A stretch of 64,000 nt of DNA from Chrysogorgia sp. JL179-B06 (taxonomy: Eukaryota > Cnidaria > Anthozoa > Scleralcyonacea > Chrysogorgiidae). Of this stretch, positions 34,756 through 49,700 are shown in pieces. The translations under genes and the position numbers were made by a program. The notes beneath the pieces are model-generated. The model worked only from the letters and a program-made list of their open reading frames with translations, searched no databases and was not told where the DNA came from. How positions within the stretch are numbered: position 1 is the stretch's first letter; each line of letters starts with the position of its first letter. The DNA lies in NCBI GenBank assembly GCA_035772405.1, contig JAYKKM010000048.1, positions 599,501 through 663,500 of the forward strand. Reading direction: 5' to 3'.

Positions 34756-37700
34756 CTTATGTTTGTTTATTCGTTCATCCGTTTGCCCGCTTTTCTTTCC
34801 CTCCTTTCGTTCATTTCAGTTTTTCCTTTGTTTTTATATATTTTCCTTTATATATTTTCTTTCGCAGATTTTGTAACACCACCTTCAACACCTCCAAGCC
34901 AACAAGATAGTTCAGTAACCTCATCTACTGATCTAACAGGACTTCAAGACAACATCACCACTGAATCTCTCGCTGACAAAATTTATGACAGGTATTTGAG
35001 ATGTTTTCTTTATCGTATTCATCATCATTATCATCATTTTCATCATCCCATCATCATTTTCATCATCACCATCATAATCATCTTCACCATCATCACCATC
35101 ATCATCACCACCATCATCATCACCATCATCATCACCACCATCATCATCACCACCATCATCACCACCATCATCATCACCACCATCATCACCACCATCATCA
35201 CCACCACCATCACCACCACCATCACCACCATCATCACCACCATCATCATATTCGTTACTTATCTATCTTATTCTCTTTCAAGGTATACCTTGGAATTTGC
35301 TGATCTCCAGGTTTTAGTGGCAAAAATCGGAGAATATACAAAACGCTTGCCCCAAAGAGGAACAGCAGGACCTGTGGAAGATTTTAGCATTGTGGACAAA
35401 TTTACAATCTCTCTTCAGCTGGAAAGGTAACGTTTTTGAAACAATTAAAACAAAAGCTGAAATAATGAATCTAGTTGAGTTTTAATCTGAAACTGTACTC
35501 TATAATTTTAGGAGATTGATATTTACTGCTGACCCTAAATGGCCTAGTGTCACTGTTTCTGGGGATTTACCAAAACTGAATTTATATTTTAGTGAAATTA
35601 AGGTAAGTGTTTTCCATCCAGATGCAGTCATCCATCCATCGCAGCCAGCTATCCATCCTCCCCTCCTTTCTCCTTCCCCTCCTCTTTCCTTCCCTTTCTT
35701 CTCTACCTCCCCTCCCTCTATCCTTCTTCCACTCTCCCATGCTCCCTCCCTCCCATGCTCCCTCCCTCTCTACCTCCCTCTGTCTCCTTCCTTCTTTCCT
35801 TCCTTTCTTCCTTCCTTCCTCCCTCCCTTCCTCCTTCCTCCCTCCCTTCCTCCTTCCTCCCTACCTTCCTTCCTTTCCCTCCCTTCCTTCCTTTCCCTCC
35901 CTTCCTTCCTTTCCCTCCCTTCCTCTCTTCCTACCTTCCTTCCTACCTCCCTTCCTCCCTACCTTCCTCCCAACCTCCTTCCTCCCTCCCTTCCTTCCTT
36001 TCCCTCCCTTTCTCTCCCTTCCTAGATCGTTTTGTCTAACATGTGCTACTCTTTAGATCCAAGCGATGTGGAAATGTATAGCAAACCTCTGCAGCAGTAA
36101 TTCTCCCCAAACATCTCCTGAGCAATTGAATGAATATCCTTCAAATTTAATTCCCAAAGAAGGTGAATACTACGAGATCTCTCTGTAATTTATCATTGCT
36201 GGAAGGTAGACTGCAACCATTGCTAAAACGATAAAAATACAATTTGTGTTCAATTTGTAGCCCAGGCCTCCCGTTCATTGCTCGACCTAACTGAAACAGA
36301 CTACTATGAGCTGACTGGCTCTTGTGACTTCAGTGATAAACAACTTGAACCATCATTGAGGTAAGAAATGAGTTGGTGATGATGATAGTGATGATGTTGT
36401 GATAATTTAGGTGATGATGGTGATAATGATTTAGGTGATGGTGGTCATGATGGTTGTGATGATGATGGTAGTAATGATGATGATGGTGGTGATGATGGTG
36501 GTAATGATGGTGATGGTGATGATGGTGGTAATGATGGTAGTAATGATGATGGTGGTGATGATGGTAGTAATGATGATGATGGTGGTGGTGATGATGGTGA
36601 TGGTAATGATGATGATGATGATGGTGGTAATGATGGTGATGATGGTGATGATGATGATGATGGTGGTGGTGGTGATGGTGGTGGTGATGATGGTGATGAT
36701 GATGATGGTGGTGATGATGGTGATGGTGGTGATGATGGTGGTAATGATGATGGTGGTGATGATGATGGTGGTGATGATGATGGTGGTGATGATGATGATG
36801 GTGATGATGATGGTAATGATGATGATGGTGTTGGTGATAGTGCTAATGATGGTGGTGGTGATGATGGTGATGATGGTGGTGGTGATGATGGTGGTGGTGA
36901 TGGTGATGATGGTGATGATGGTGATGGTGGTGGTGATGGTGATGGTGGTGGTGATGATGGTGATGATGGTGATGATGATGATGGTGGTGGTGATGATGGT
37001 GATGATGATGGTGGTAATGATGATGATGATGGTGGTGGTGATGATGGTGATGATGATGGTGGTGGTGGTGATGATGGTGGTAATGATTATGATGGTGGTA
37101 ATGATTATGATGGTGGTGATGGTAATGATGGTGATGATGATGGTGATGATGTTGATGACAATAGTGATGATGATGGTAATGATGGTGATGATGATTATGG
37201 TGATGATGGTAATGATGGTGATTATGATGATGATGGTGATGGTGATGATGATGATTATTATGGTGATGACGACGATAATGATGGTGATGACGATGGTGAA
37301 TGATGATAATGGTGGTGATGATAATGGTGGTGATGATTAAGGTGATGATGATTAATTTCCTTTTTAGTCACAACTCTTCTGAAGCGTCATTGGATAATCA
37401 TCAAAAACCTGGTCAGCTTTCGGAAGAATCCTGTTTAGTATTAGGACAGTTCCTTATCAATGAATTATGTGTGTGTTTGTTTGGCAGAGGTGAGATGTGA
37501 TTTACCTTTAGCATGGTTATTTTCGCAGCCATTGGTGGTAACAGCTCAAAATATTATCATTATTTCATGTAGGTCGCCTTATTGCCGAGTTAAAGGTCGA
37601 TGGAGTAAAGTCAGAGTACACAAAACGACCTTACGACATGTTTGTATCATTATCAGTGTTTAGTATTTCTCTTATGGATCATATGCAAACATATGGACCA

Positions 37701-40700
37701 GAATATGAGATGTTACTATCTTCACATCGTATTGAGTCAACCAGCAATAGTGAAAGTGATTCCACAACTCCAGGTATACCATTCTTTGGCACTTGAAACG
37801 TTGGAGAAATTGTAGACCCAGCTAGTATGTGTCTCACATTATGAACCAGTGCTTATCGTAACCTTCACTAGACCCTCTGAGTCCATGTAGCTTATTGGTG
37901 AGAGCATATCATTAGTCATCAGAAGGTTACAGGTCGTACACATATGTAACCTTCCCTCTACTATCTTAGTCCATGTAGCTCAATGGTTAGAGCATCTCAC
38001 TAGTCATCAGAAGGTTACAGGTCGTACACATATGTAACCTTCACTCATCATCTTAGTCCATGTAGCTCAATAGTTAGAGCATCTCACTAGTCATGAGAAG
38101 GTTACAGGTTGTACACATATGTAACTTCATTCTATTATTTTAGTCCATGTAACTCAATAGTTAGAGGCTAGAGCATTTCAATTGTTATTTCAAAGGTTAC
38201 GGTTCATTAGAAACGTTTTTGAAATTTGAGACTAATTCCTTTTGTCATGTATGAAGTATTAACGAGTTTCAGAATTTAATATGAATATTTTTCATATTTA
38301 GTTTATTGTGTGACACCAGGACTTGGATCAACCAATAAAGTATTGTTACTTGATGTTTCTCAGAGACCCAAGGAGGAGTCTGAAATAGATTCATTGATTA
38401 CGCTTGATTACAGTCAAGTAGATCGTGATAGTCCAAGTTCTAGTAGTAACAATCCAAAGAGAATTGCTTCAATCCAGTTTAACACAATGAACATCATTGG
38501 TAGGAATTTTAAACTTTTCTGTTTTGGAGGAAAAAATCGCATTCATTGTGGCATTGTAATAAACATAACTCTAAGCTGTTTTCCCTCCTCTCTTCATCTC
38601 CCCTTTTTTCTCTTCCTCCTCACCTTCCTCCAATCCCTCCTCGCCCACTTCTTTCTCCTCTCCCCTTCTTCCTCCCACTGCCCCCTTCCTCCTCCCACTC
38701 CTCTCCCCTTCTTCCTCCTCTCCTCTTCTTCCTCCTCTCTTCTTCCTCCTCTCCTCTTCATCCTCCCACTTCCTCCTCCTGTTCCTTCTTTTCCCCTTCC
38801 TCCTCCCTCTTCTCTCCCCTCCCCTCCCACTTCCTCCTCCACTTCCTGCTCTCCCCTCCTTGTACTCCTCTTCCCTTCCTCCTCTCTTCTCTCCCACTTC
38901 CTCCTCTCTTCTCTCCCACTTCCTCCTCTCTTCTCTCCCACTTCCTCCTCTCTTCTCTCCCACTTCTTCCTCGCCCCCTTGCCGTTCCTCTGCCCTTCCT
39001 CCTCCTCGTTTCTCCTTCCTTTCCTCTCTTTCTCCTCTCCTCTCCCCTTCCTCCTCCCTCGTCTCCCCTTCCTTCTCCTCTCCCCTTCCTTCTCCTGTTC
39101 TTTCTTCCCTTCCTCTTCTCCCCTTCCTCCTCTCCCACTTCCACCTTGCCTTTCCTCCTCGTTTCTCCTTCCTTTTCCTCTCTTTCTCCCATGCGCTTCC
39201 TCTGCCTCCTCTCCCCTTCTCTCCACTTCCTCCTCCTTGCCCCTTCTCCCCCTTCCTCCGCCCCCTTCCTCCACCTCCTCTCCCCCTTCCTCTCTTTCCT
39301 CCTCCTTGCCCCTCTTCCTTGCCCCTCTTCCTCCTCGTTTCTTCTACCATTTCCTCTCTTCCTCCCATGCCCTTCCTCCCATGCCCTTCCTCATCCCCTT
39401 CGTACTCCACTAATTTCCTTCTCTCCTTCCAGCTAACCAGGAAACCGTCGTAGAACTCATGAATTTCGTCAACAGTTTGTTTCCAACGGAAGGCAAACAG
39501 TTGTCATCAGAAAACCTAAAGACAGTCTCAGAGAATGAAGAAACTGAAGAACAACTGGAACAGGTATGGATAAGAAAGGGATTTCTCCCTCTCTTACAAA
39601 GGTCCTTCACTCAAAACATTAGACCTCCTACACACTATTTCGGTAGTACACCAAGCTTTTAGAGTTTTTAATTTGAATTCTCAGAGTTATTCTGTTTATC
39701 AAGTGTTCTTGTTTTCTTTCGTAGAACGAGGGAACACCCGTTGCTATGGAGATAACGGCCACATTCCATCAACTCCATTTACTTATCGTTCGTGGACTTC
39801 TCATCAATGGCGTGAGAATTGGAAGAAAAGTGGCAGATATTAACATCATAGACCTATGGACTCAAGTGACATTAGGGGATAAACAAGTCATCGAGGGATC
39901 CCTAGGGGGTTTGCATGTGACGGACGTGACACCAGAGGATATTATTCATCGGACTGTATTGAGTGTTGGGTGTGGAGAGAATGAAGAAGCCAAGAAGAGT
40001 ATATTCCAGGAAAGTGAAATGGATGAAGACTCAACGAATGCTTTTACGTTCACTTTGGTGAAACCTAAGCAGAACAATGGTTTCCTCGAGGACTTTGGCT
40101 CCCCACTTGACGACGAAATCCTTTCCAAACACATCCGTCTGTCAGTCCACATGGCATCAGCTCACTACACTTACACTCACAGATTCATCTCTGAGCTAAC
40201 TCTCTGTATATGTGACTTCAGTAGCTATGCCAACGATGTGGCGCAGTCCTTACGCTCAGCGGCTACCTCTATGGCCATTGGCCTGGTCACGAAGCAGACG
40301 TCCCTTGCCGACGGCATCGACTACTTATCGTCATCCTTCACAACGACACCAGGAGCTCAACTCGAGCACAGGCTCCCAAGTCGCCGCTGCAGCTTGGACA
40401 TGTGTGATGATACCCACGACGCTGGTCACAGGAGGAGCTGCTCGTTGTCGAAGCCTGGGAACAAGCGACGTGTCTATGTCCACATGAGTATCGAGTCACC
40501 TGTTATTAAGTTGCCACGTACAGCGAGCAGTAGTGAGTGTCTGGTGGCACATTTAGGAAGAATCATTGTCTATAATACACATTTAGCATCTTCAGTTCAG
40601 AATACTGATGAGAACTGTGTCGAGGAAGGTCATTTTAATGATATCGACCGCTTGTACGTTGATATCACAGACATGAGTTTGGATTTCATCAGAGAACTTA

Positions 40701-43700
40701 ACAAAGCCACCGTGGAGAGTGGGCACGAGACCTCGGAGAAGACTGGTGACGATAACGATGAACATATACTACATGATACCACTTTAAGACTGGTAATAGA
40801 CCGCTGTTCTCAAAGTGGACCTGGGACCGAGGAGGGGGAGAGTCTAGTATCGAAACCCATGATTCACATATCAGGGCGGGTTACAAAGCCGTTGCAGCTT
40901 GTGTTATCTAATAATGCTTACCAACAGCTGTTGTCAACAATGGATACGTTATCAGGCAAGACTGAAAGGGATCACGTGGGATCAAGTAGAGTGACGTCAC
41001 CTTTAGTTTCTCCAGCGTAAGTAATTCAGTAATTCCTGGTATATATAATCTCCCCTTACCTTACCTGCTTCCTTCCGTCGGTCCATCTTTCCTTCCTTCC
41101 GTCGGTCCATCTTTCCTTCCTTCCGTCCATCTTTCCTTCCTTCCGTCGGTCCATCTTTCCTTCCTTCCGTCGGTCCATCTTTCCTTCCTTCCGTTGGTCC
41201 ATCTTTCCTTCCTTCCTTCCTCTCTCCTTTCCTTCCTCTCTCCTTTCCTTCCTTTCCATCATTTCCTTCCTTCCTTTCTCCCTCCCTCCCTCCCCTTCAT
41301 TCCTTCCTTCCTCCCTTTCTTTCCTTCCTTCCTTCCTTCCCTCCCTTCCTTTCCATCCTTCCTCCCTTCCTTTCCATCCTTCCTCCCTTTCCTTCCTCCA
41401 TCCCTCCATCTTTCACCGTCCGTCCTTCCCTCCTTCCTCTCTCCCCTCCCTCCTTATTTCGCAAAGCGTGCAAACTTTCCTTTCCTATATAGATCATCGT
41501 CCCATGACTTCACAACAACCCATCCCAACAGCCACACAGCTTCAGACGAACCTCAGCCAATGAACACTAATCAAACCAACCTCTCTGAATCACCCGAAGT
41601 CCTGACGATTAATCCTGACGAAGATCAAACCCCTGTTCGGGCGAGCTTCGACATTCCTGAATTCAACATCGAATTAAAAGGTGTCCTAAAAGATGGCGAA
41701 CAGGGAATAGTGAAAGTTTTCTTTCAAGACTTTGCATTGTTTTACAAGAAGACAGAAAAAGCAACCACCTCATTTGATGTCTCTTTGGGAGGACTCATCG
41801 TCGAAGACTTATTGCAAAGCCCTGAATCTCTCTACAGAAACCTAATGGTCTCCTCAGCTGCTTTGTCTAAAACACCAGCAACAAACCTAAAAAGAAGTAA
41901 TGCTTTGTCAAGATCCTGTCCAGACATACCTGGTGTTTCTATGAATAATGCTCTCTCCATATCCCTTCCAATGACCTTACAGCATACCCCACGCAAGAAT
42001 GGTCTTCGAGCTTCTTCCCCCCTACGACCTATGTTCAAACACCGGAATATCTTCCCTACTGATAAAGTTCCGGTACAGGAAGAGGAGGAGGAAGAGATGG
42101 GTGATTCGATTAATGCGTTTCTTGGAAAGAGATCGAGTTTGAAAGGAGAAGAAAAGGGAGAGACCTTGGTTAAGATCAAAGCTGTCTTTGTTGACAAGTG
42201 TTGTGCAGAGTACGTGGACAAGTACGATAGGGTAAGACTTCTTGAGGAGGGTCTGTAATATTAAAATTGTGACTCGGTATGGTTGAAGCACCACATTGGT
42301 CATCAGAAGGTTACAGGTTGTACACATACATGTATGTAACTTTCAGTCTACCATCTGAGTTCATGTACAGTAGCTCAATAGCTAGAGAATTTCACTGGTC
42401 ATCAGAAGGTTACATACAGATTGTACACATATGTAACCTTCACTCATCGTCTTAGTTCATGTAGCTCAATAGTTAAAGCATCTCACTAGTCATCAGAAGG
42501 TTACAGGTTGTACACATATGTAACCTTCACTCATCATCTTAGTCCATGAAGCTCAATGGTTAGAACATCTCACTGGTCATCAGAAGGTTACAGGTTGTAC
42601 ACATATGTAACCTTCAGTCTACCATCTTAGTCCATGTAGCTCAATAGTTAGAGTTCTCACTGGTCAACAGAAGGTTACAGGTTGTACACATATGTAACCT
42701 TCACTCATCATCTTAGTCCATGTAGCTCAATAGTTAGAACATCTCAATGGTCATCAGAAGGTTACAGGTTGTACACATATGTAACCTTCACTCATCATCT
42801 TAGTCCATGTAGCTCAATGGTTAGAGCATCTCACTGGTCATCAGAAGGTTACAGGTTGTACAAATATGTAACCTTTGCTCTACCATCTTAGTCCATGTAA
42901 CTCAATAGTTAGAGCATCTCACTGGTTATCAGAAGGTTACAGGTTGTACACATATGTAACCTTTGTTCTACCATCTTAGTCCATGTAACTCAATAGTTAG
43001 AGCATCTCACTGGTTATCAGAAGGTTACAGGTTGTACAAATATGTAACCTTCACTATACCATCTTAGTCCATGTAGCTCAATAGTTAGAACATCTCACTG
43101 GTCATCAGAAGGTTACAGATTGTACACATATGTAACCTTCACTCATCATCTTAGTCCATGTAGCTCAATAGTTAGAACATCTCACTGGTCATCAGAAGGT
43201 TACAGATTGTACACATCTACTGACGTTTCGAGTGGAGAAGAAGGTTACAGATTGGATCTCTGTCAGGGACCTTTTCTGAAGATTTGAGCTTGACAATCAT
43301 CCATATATTATTATATATTGTCCAAGCTATGGCTACGTTGTTTAGATTTTGCTCTAACCATTGGCTATGTTGTTTAGACTGACAGGTTTGTGGAAGTTGA
43401 TTTTAATTCGTTGGACACCACAGTTAATCTCCAGACATGGGTTGTGTTCTTGGAGTTCTTTGGCATTGGAAAAGCTCCGGAGGAAATGTCTGCCAGTCAG
43501 CAACAAGAAATAATGAAAACAGACGATAGGAGACAAGGTAAAGTGGTATTGGTATTTGTATTGCAAGTCAAAGAAAAGGTTTAGCGACTGTCAAAATAGT
43601 GTGTTGAAGGTTTTGAGCGACGCTCCTTCGTCAGAGAGTGAAACAGATGTTATCATTTCAGCTAAATTGGACCAGTCTTGAGGAAAGACGTTCTCGGCAC

Positions 43701-46700
43701 CTTAAAATTCTAATGTATAAAGGACATTGGCAACAAAAATTAAGTTTGTCTAATATGAAAGAACTCGTAAAATGATAGAGTAACACCTTTTACAACTTTT
43801 CCGTATTTTACTTCGTTTTTGAAATATCTCAGTTTGTTTGATATGTAAATGAGATGGTCTCTGACGTCAGGTGCAGGGAAGAGAAGTTCCACTCATTAAA
43901 AAAGTCTTATATCTCAGTCATTGCTAAGTTTACAACATTCATTACCATGAGGAGTTATTATACGCACATTTTCAAGTAAATTTGTGGAACAAACTTGAAG
44001 ATGGAACTAATATTGTAATGAGTGAAAATTCTCTACCCTGCACCTGACGTCAGAGACCATCTCATTTACATATCAAACAAACTGAAATATTTCAAAAACG
44101 AAGTAAAATACGGAAAAGTTGTAAAAGGCGTTACTCTATCATTTTACAAGTTCTTTCATATTAGACAAACTTAATTTGTGTTGCCAATGTCCTTTAAAAC
44201 AATTAATAATATGGTTCCTTTGGATCAGGCCATCCAAACACGGGATTTAAAGGAAACAAAACTAGTGTGTTATTGTTCTTTTATAAAAGAAATACCTAAT
44301 GGTTTGAGTGGTTGGATGGTGATCTAAACACTTGGAATGTTGCTCGAGTTGAGTAAAGGCCATCCAAACACCATTAGGTATTTCTATAAAATGTAAATCT
44401 CTATATTAAAAATCATAGTCAATCAAATTATTCTGGCACTTGTAAATAAAAATATTTTTATAAAAATACTGACTTTTGTTTTGGTACACTCCTACTATGG
44501 CTACTAATTAGAAATGGATTTATTTAGATCTAGACTCAGTGCACGATCTTCCTAATACATCAACAGAACAGATCAACTCACAGTTCAAAGTGCGTGTTGC
44601 TTCATTATCACTGACTCTAAACAAAGCTAAGTATCCTTTAGCGAAAATAAAGATAACTGGTTTATCAAGTTTACTTACAATACGAGAAGACAACGTGAGA
44701 ATGAAGGGGAAATTGATGAAGATCAATTTAATGGATATGTCACCACATGGAAAGATGTACAGAGAAAAGTGAGTAGGGTTAGGGTAACTAGGGCAAATTC
44801 GTTCAATGTTTTTGTTATTATATGTTTTACTTCTTATTTATATTCACCAACATGTTCTTGTTTAGGTTTACAACATGTGGAGAAGAAGCCCTGGACTTTG
44901 ATTATTTTAGGTAAATTATCAGATATCGTCGTTGTCATCATCATCGTCGTCACCATCGTCACCATAATTTTCATCATTACCACCACCACCATCGTCATCA
45001 TTTTCATCATTATCATCACCAATCATCATCACCACCACCATCATCACCACCATCATCACCACCACCACCATCATCACCACCATCATCACCATCGTCATCA
45101 TTTTCATCATCATTTTCATCATCACCATCATCACCATCATCACCACCATCATTATTATCACCACCATCATTATTATCACCATCATCATCACGATCGTCAT
45201 CACCACCACCATCATCACCACCATCATCATCACGTCGTTATCACCATCACACATTATCACCGTCGTCGTCGTCATGATCATCACCATCATCATTCCTTTT
45301 TGGTGTCTCAAGGTATGGTGCTCCAGATCTTGAATTACATCATGATTGTGACATGATGATCAAGCTAAGGATGTCCGCTGTGCAGTACATTCACACCAAG
45401 AGATTTCAGTCAGAACTCATGGCATTTTTCACGCATTTTTCACAAATCCAAGAATCTTTGAGAAGGATGAGAACTGTTGCTGCTGGAAATGAGGTATGAA
45501 TGATGAATAACATATAACGAGGACTTTCGATATGCTTCAGCGTGTTACTACTTTACGTATGATTCTAATTATTCTAATTTATTTTAATTTATTCTAATTA
45601 TCATAATTATAATTATTGTAATTATTATAATTATTATAATTTATTTTAATTTACTATTATTATAATTTATTAAATTATATTTAATTTATTATTATTATAA
45701 TTATCATAATTATTATAATTATCATTATTTTCGTAATAATTAAAGGTTTATCAGGGTTTATCCAATGTAATAACCACATTATATTAGGTTGCCGAGGCGT
45801 CAACCCGTGCTACGAGAATGTCCCTGGACATAAGTGCTGGTAGCCCATTGATTCTTTTTCCAAAGTCTTCCAAATCATGTGATCTTCTTGTGGCAAATCT
45901 TGGTCGTATGACGTTGAGGAATAAATTTATATTCGACGGTGATGAGGGGTCAATATTCCGGTTAATAAGTGCTGAGGATGAAGATGATGAGCTGGATATT
46001 ATCACTGGTGAGCCTATAACTCTGTGTGTATATCTACGTTTGAGTCTGTGTCTTTCTCAGTGTCTCTGTCTTTGTTGGTGTTGTTTGTGTCATTGTCTGT
46101 TTTTGTTGGTGTCAGTGTTTATCAATGTCCTTGTCTGTGTCTTTGTCTTTGTCTATGTTCTGTGTCTTTGTTCGTGTCGTTGTTGGTGTCGTTGTCGGTG
46201 TCAGTGTCGTTTTTGTCGGTGTCTTTGTCGGCGTCGGTGTCTTTGTCGGCGTCGTTGTCTTTTCATCGTAATGTTCTTTGTCTATGTTCCTGTCAGTATC
46301 TGTATTAGCGTCTTTGTCAGTTTATAAATAAATAACTTACTCTTTCAATTACTCTGTTTAGAAAAGAACGACATATCAGGTGTAGTGGAACCCCCGTGTT
46401 TGCTGGATCATATGGAGGTCGAACTGGTGGACATTGATCTGTTTTCAGCTGTTTCATGTTCCGAGGAAGGGCAGTTGTTTATGTTTAAAAAACAGGTAAA
46501 CTTTTGGATTGAGTTCTTTTGCGATAACGGGATAAGAGGCTTAAATACAATATATTTATCTTCAAGGGAAATAAACTCTTCCAAGAGACGTGTAAACTTG
46601 GTCTCATGGTTGAACGGAATTTGGATTGGGCTAGAAGCAGAGCAGGTAGAACACATTTTACGATCATCTTTATTCTATTAAAATGCATAGCTCATGTTTC

Positions 46701-49700
46701 AGGATTTTACATATCCGTAATATTTGGGTCTTCCTGAGCAAAATCGTAATATATATTGTCAGCCGAAACTTTCATCTTCATGGGATTTTTCGCTGTCAAA
46801 GTTACCGGATGTGATGTCACAAGAGGCATTCCAAACCAGTTTTCTTTTGTTACTTGCCACAAAAATGTCTCTTGTGACATCACATCCGATAACTTTAAAA
46901 ACTTAAAAACGTTTAACTTAAAAAACTCCATGAAGATGACATTTTCGACTGACAAGATATATTATGATTTTCATCAGGAAGACCCAAATATTACAGATAT
47001 GTAACTAATCCCCAAACGTGAGATAGGCACTCTAAAGTGTCACTAATCCATTTTGCGATATTGTGCCCGCGCATAAACTCTACTACCCAGCGGACATCTT
47101 TTCTTATGTAGTTCCTGACATGAGCATCAGGGGGGCGCTCTCCTCGATGTATATTAACCTGGATTACTCACAGTATGACTTGATCCTTGGATTTCTGAAC
47201 GACAATTTGGGAGAAGCTTTGGAAGAATTCGAGAGACCATCGTCGTTTGTCGCAGATGCCTTTGGAGACCCTACGGTGAGAGTAACATCATGTTTAGAAT
47301 TGCGCTTCTGATTGGCTGTCGTGCGCTTCTGATTGACTGTCGCGCGCTTCTGATTGGCTGTCGTGCTCTTCTGATTGGCTGTCGCGCTCTTCTGATTGGC
47401 TGTCGCGCTCTTCTGATTGGCTGTCGCGCTCTTCTGATTGGCTGTCGCGCTCTTCTGATTGGCTGTCGCGCTCTTCTGATTGGCTGTCGCGCTCTTCTGA
47501 TTGGCTGTCGCGCTCTTCTGATTGGCTGTCGCGCTCTTCTGATTGGCTGTCGTGCTCTTCTGATTGGCTGTCGTGCTCTTCTGATTGGCTGTCGCGCGCT
47601 ACTGATTGGCTGTTGCGCGCTTCTGATTCCCTAACTAATTTAATAGTTTTTTGTTTTTTTTGTTTATTTATTTATTTATTTAGTCGACTGATACGAACAT
47701 GTGGACAACATTAAAGATGATTATTGATTTAGTAAATGTCAAAGTTGAACTCCTACCTACAAGCTCTCTTCATGACTCCAAAACCTTCATTAATCCGGGC
47801 ATTTATTCCTTGGCTAAAATTGATTTCATTAAATCTAAGTTTGTATACGAAGCATTCTCTGATTGGTCCAAGACGATGGACCTTGTGTCTCAAGATGTCT
47901 TACTTTATGACACCAGATATGAAGGTATGATCAAGAAGTCGCTCAATAAGTCTTATAATTGCGTTAATATACACAATGATGTAGTGAGTGTGGGAGAGCT
48001 CGGAGTAGACAGACGATACGTGGACGATCGTCAAGCTCGTAGCCTCAGAAAAATTATTCTGAGTCCCGTATAGGAATCAAACCTGTAACCTTCTGATTGC
48101 CGGTGAGACGCTCTAACCATTGAGCCAATGAATGTGAGTTTATTGTTTCTCACTATATTGAGCTAGCAGAAGAATGCACATCCGTGTGTCTGGTGCATTC
48201 ATCTGTTTTATGTTCAATTGAACTGTATTTTTATGCAAGAAACAAATTCTGATTAACTTAGTTTATGAACTTTTATAATGTCAACTGTTTTGTGTTTATA
48301 TTGAACTGCATTTTTATGTAAGCCTTGTACAGAGAACCATGTACTGTGTTTAATATTACACATGTTCATGAACTAATATATTGCAAATAGATGTTGAGAA
48401 TGGTTACAATACAAGGGGGGTCAACAAGGGAGGGGGCAGATCACATGAGGCATCCGAAAATGTGACAGGGGCTCCTGCACTTGCGTAATGAATGTCTTAT
48501 GATCCAGCAAGCTCATTGTGACCTCCATATATATGTAGAACTCACTGCTCTGGTATTACCTAAACCATAACCGCATGAGTACGAGGCTGTACTACCACTT
48601 ATTTTTTTGTAATTTTACACAATATCACGACTGCCTTGGATTTCGAGGCAGCACTTCCCTAGCAATAGTAACTTCTAGTTTCTATACCTTGAATTAGGCA
48701 GCAATGATCGATGTTTTAAAGAAGTATTACGGCCAGGTAAACATGCTACAATGGCTCCCTCAAGAAAGATCAATGCTCTCATGTTCGAAGCTCATTATCG
48801 AGACAGTCCAACAAGAACAACTATGACGTTCATATTTAACAACAGTAGAATCACTCTTATTCTCGACGCTATGTTGGATATCTATAACTTCATTATGGTG
48901 AACTGGGACAAACAACTACAAGGTATGTGTAGTCAGGAACGTCGATACTGGGGGTGAAGGGGAGGGTGACACCGACTGACCTCTCTACACACGGAAAAAC
49001 GCATGTTCTGTTACAGCATTCAACAGCACTGATATCAGGTCTGTTCAGGATAATGTAACGACCCCTGTAACAGCTATGATGGTCACAGTCAGTACCAGCA
49101 CTGATGCCTTATCATCTGTATTCATCAGTCCTGATTTATCTGATACCAACAACTTCCATCAGCGCTGTTACATCATCAGTGTACATCACAATTTCGCAAA
49201 AAACATTCTGTTACATCAGACTGATACAGCCCTGACAACCCAACAGACTGTTCCAATCTGATACCGTCAGTTCTGAACAGTCTGTTGGCGACAACAGTAT
49301 GATACAGCTATGATATCATACCTGTGTCAGGCCTGAAGGTGCAACAGGCTGAGGCTGTAACAGGTCTGTGGCGTTTTTACGTGTGTATGTGACTGGACTG
49401 CGGGGTAATTTTCATAAGTCAGTTCAAGCATTGAAAAGTCAGTTTGGAAAGTTATCTGGTCATAAAGAACATCTGTTACAGTTTGTTTTAAAGGATGTTG
49501 GCAACAAAAATTAAGTTTGTCTAATATGAAAGAACTCGTAAAATGATAGAGTAACACCTTTTACAACTTTTCCGTATTTTACTTCGTTTTTGAAATATTT
49601 CAGTTTGTTTGATATGTAAATGAGATGGTCTCTGACGTCAGGTGCAGGGTAGAGAATTTTCACTCATTAGAATATTAGTTGCATCTTCAAGTTTGTTCCA

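Noticed and set aside
36435..37340. 301-residue Met/Val open frame
   Set aside because: Translation of a GATGGT microsatellite that forms VPS13D intron 21.
38310..39453. Long Ser/Pro/Leu frames (plus) and Glu/Arg/Gly frames (minus)
   Set aside because: Only the first about 63 codons are real (VPS13D exon 24); the rest is intron 24 polypyrimidine repeat.
45017..45300. Poly-His protein segments, also at 35001-35303
   Set aside because: CATCAC microsatellites within introns; flanking exons join in phase and match VPS13D without them.
47290..47634. 114-residue ALLIGCR-repeat protein
   Set aside because: 21-bp minisatellite in VPS13D intron 35; the period is a multiple of three, so the frame stays open by arithmetic.
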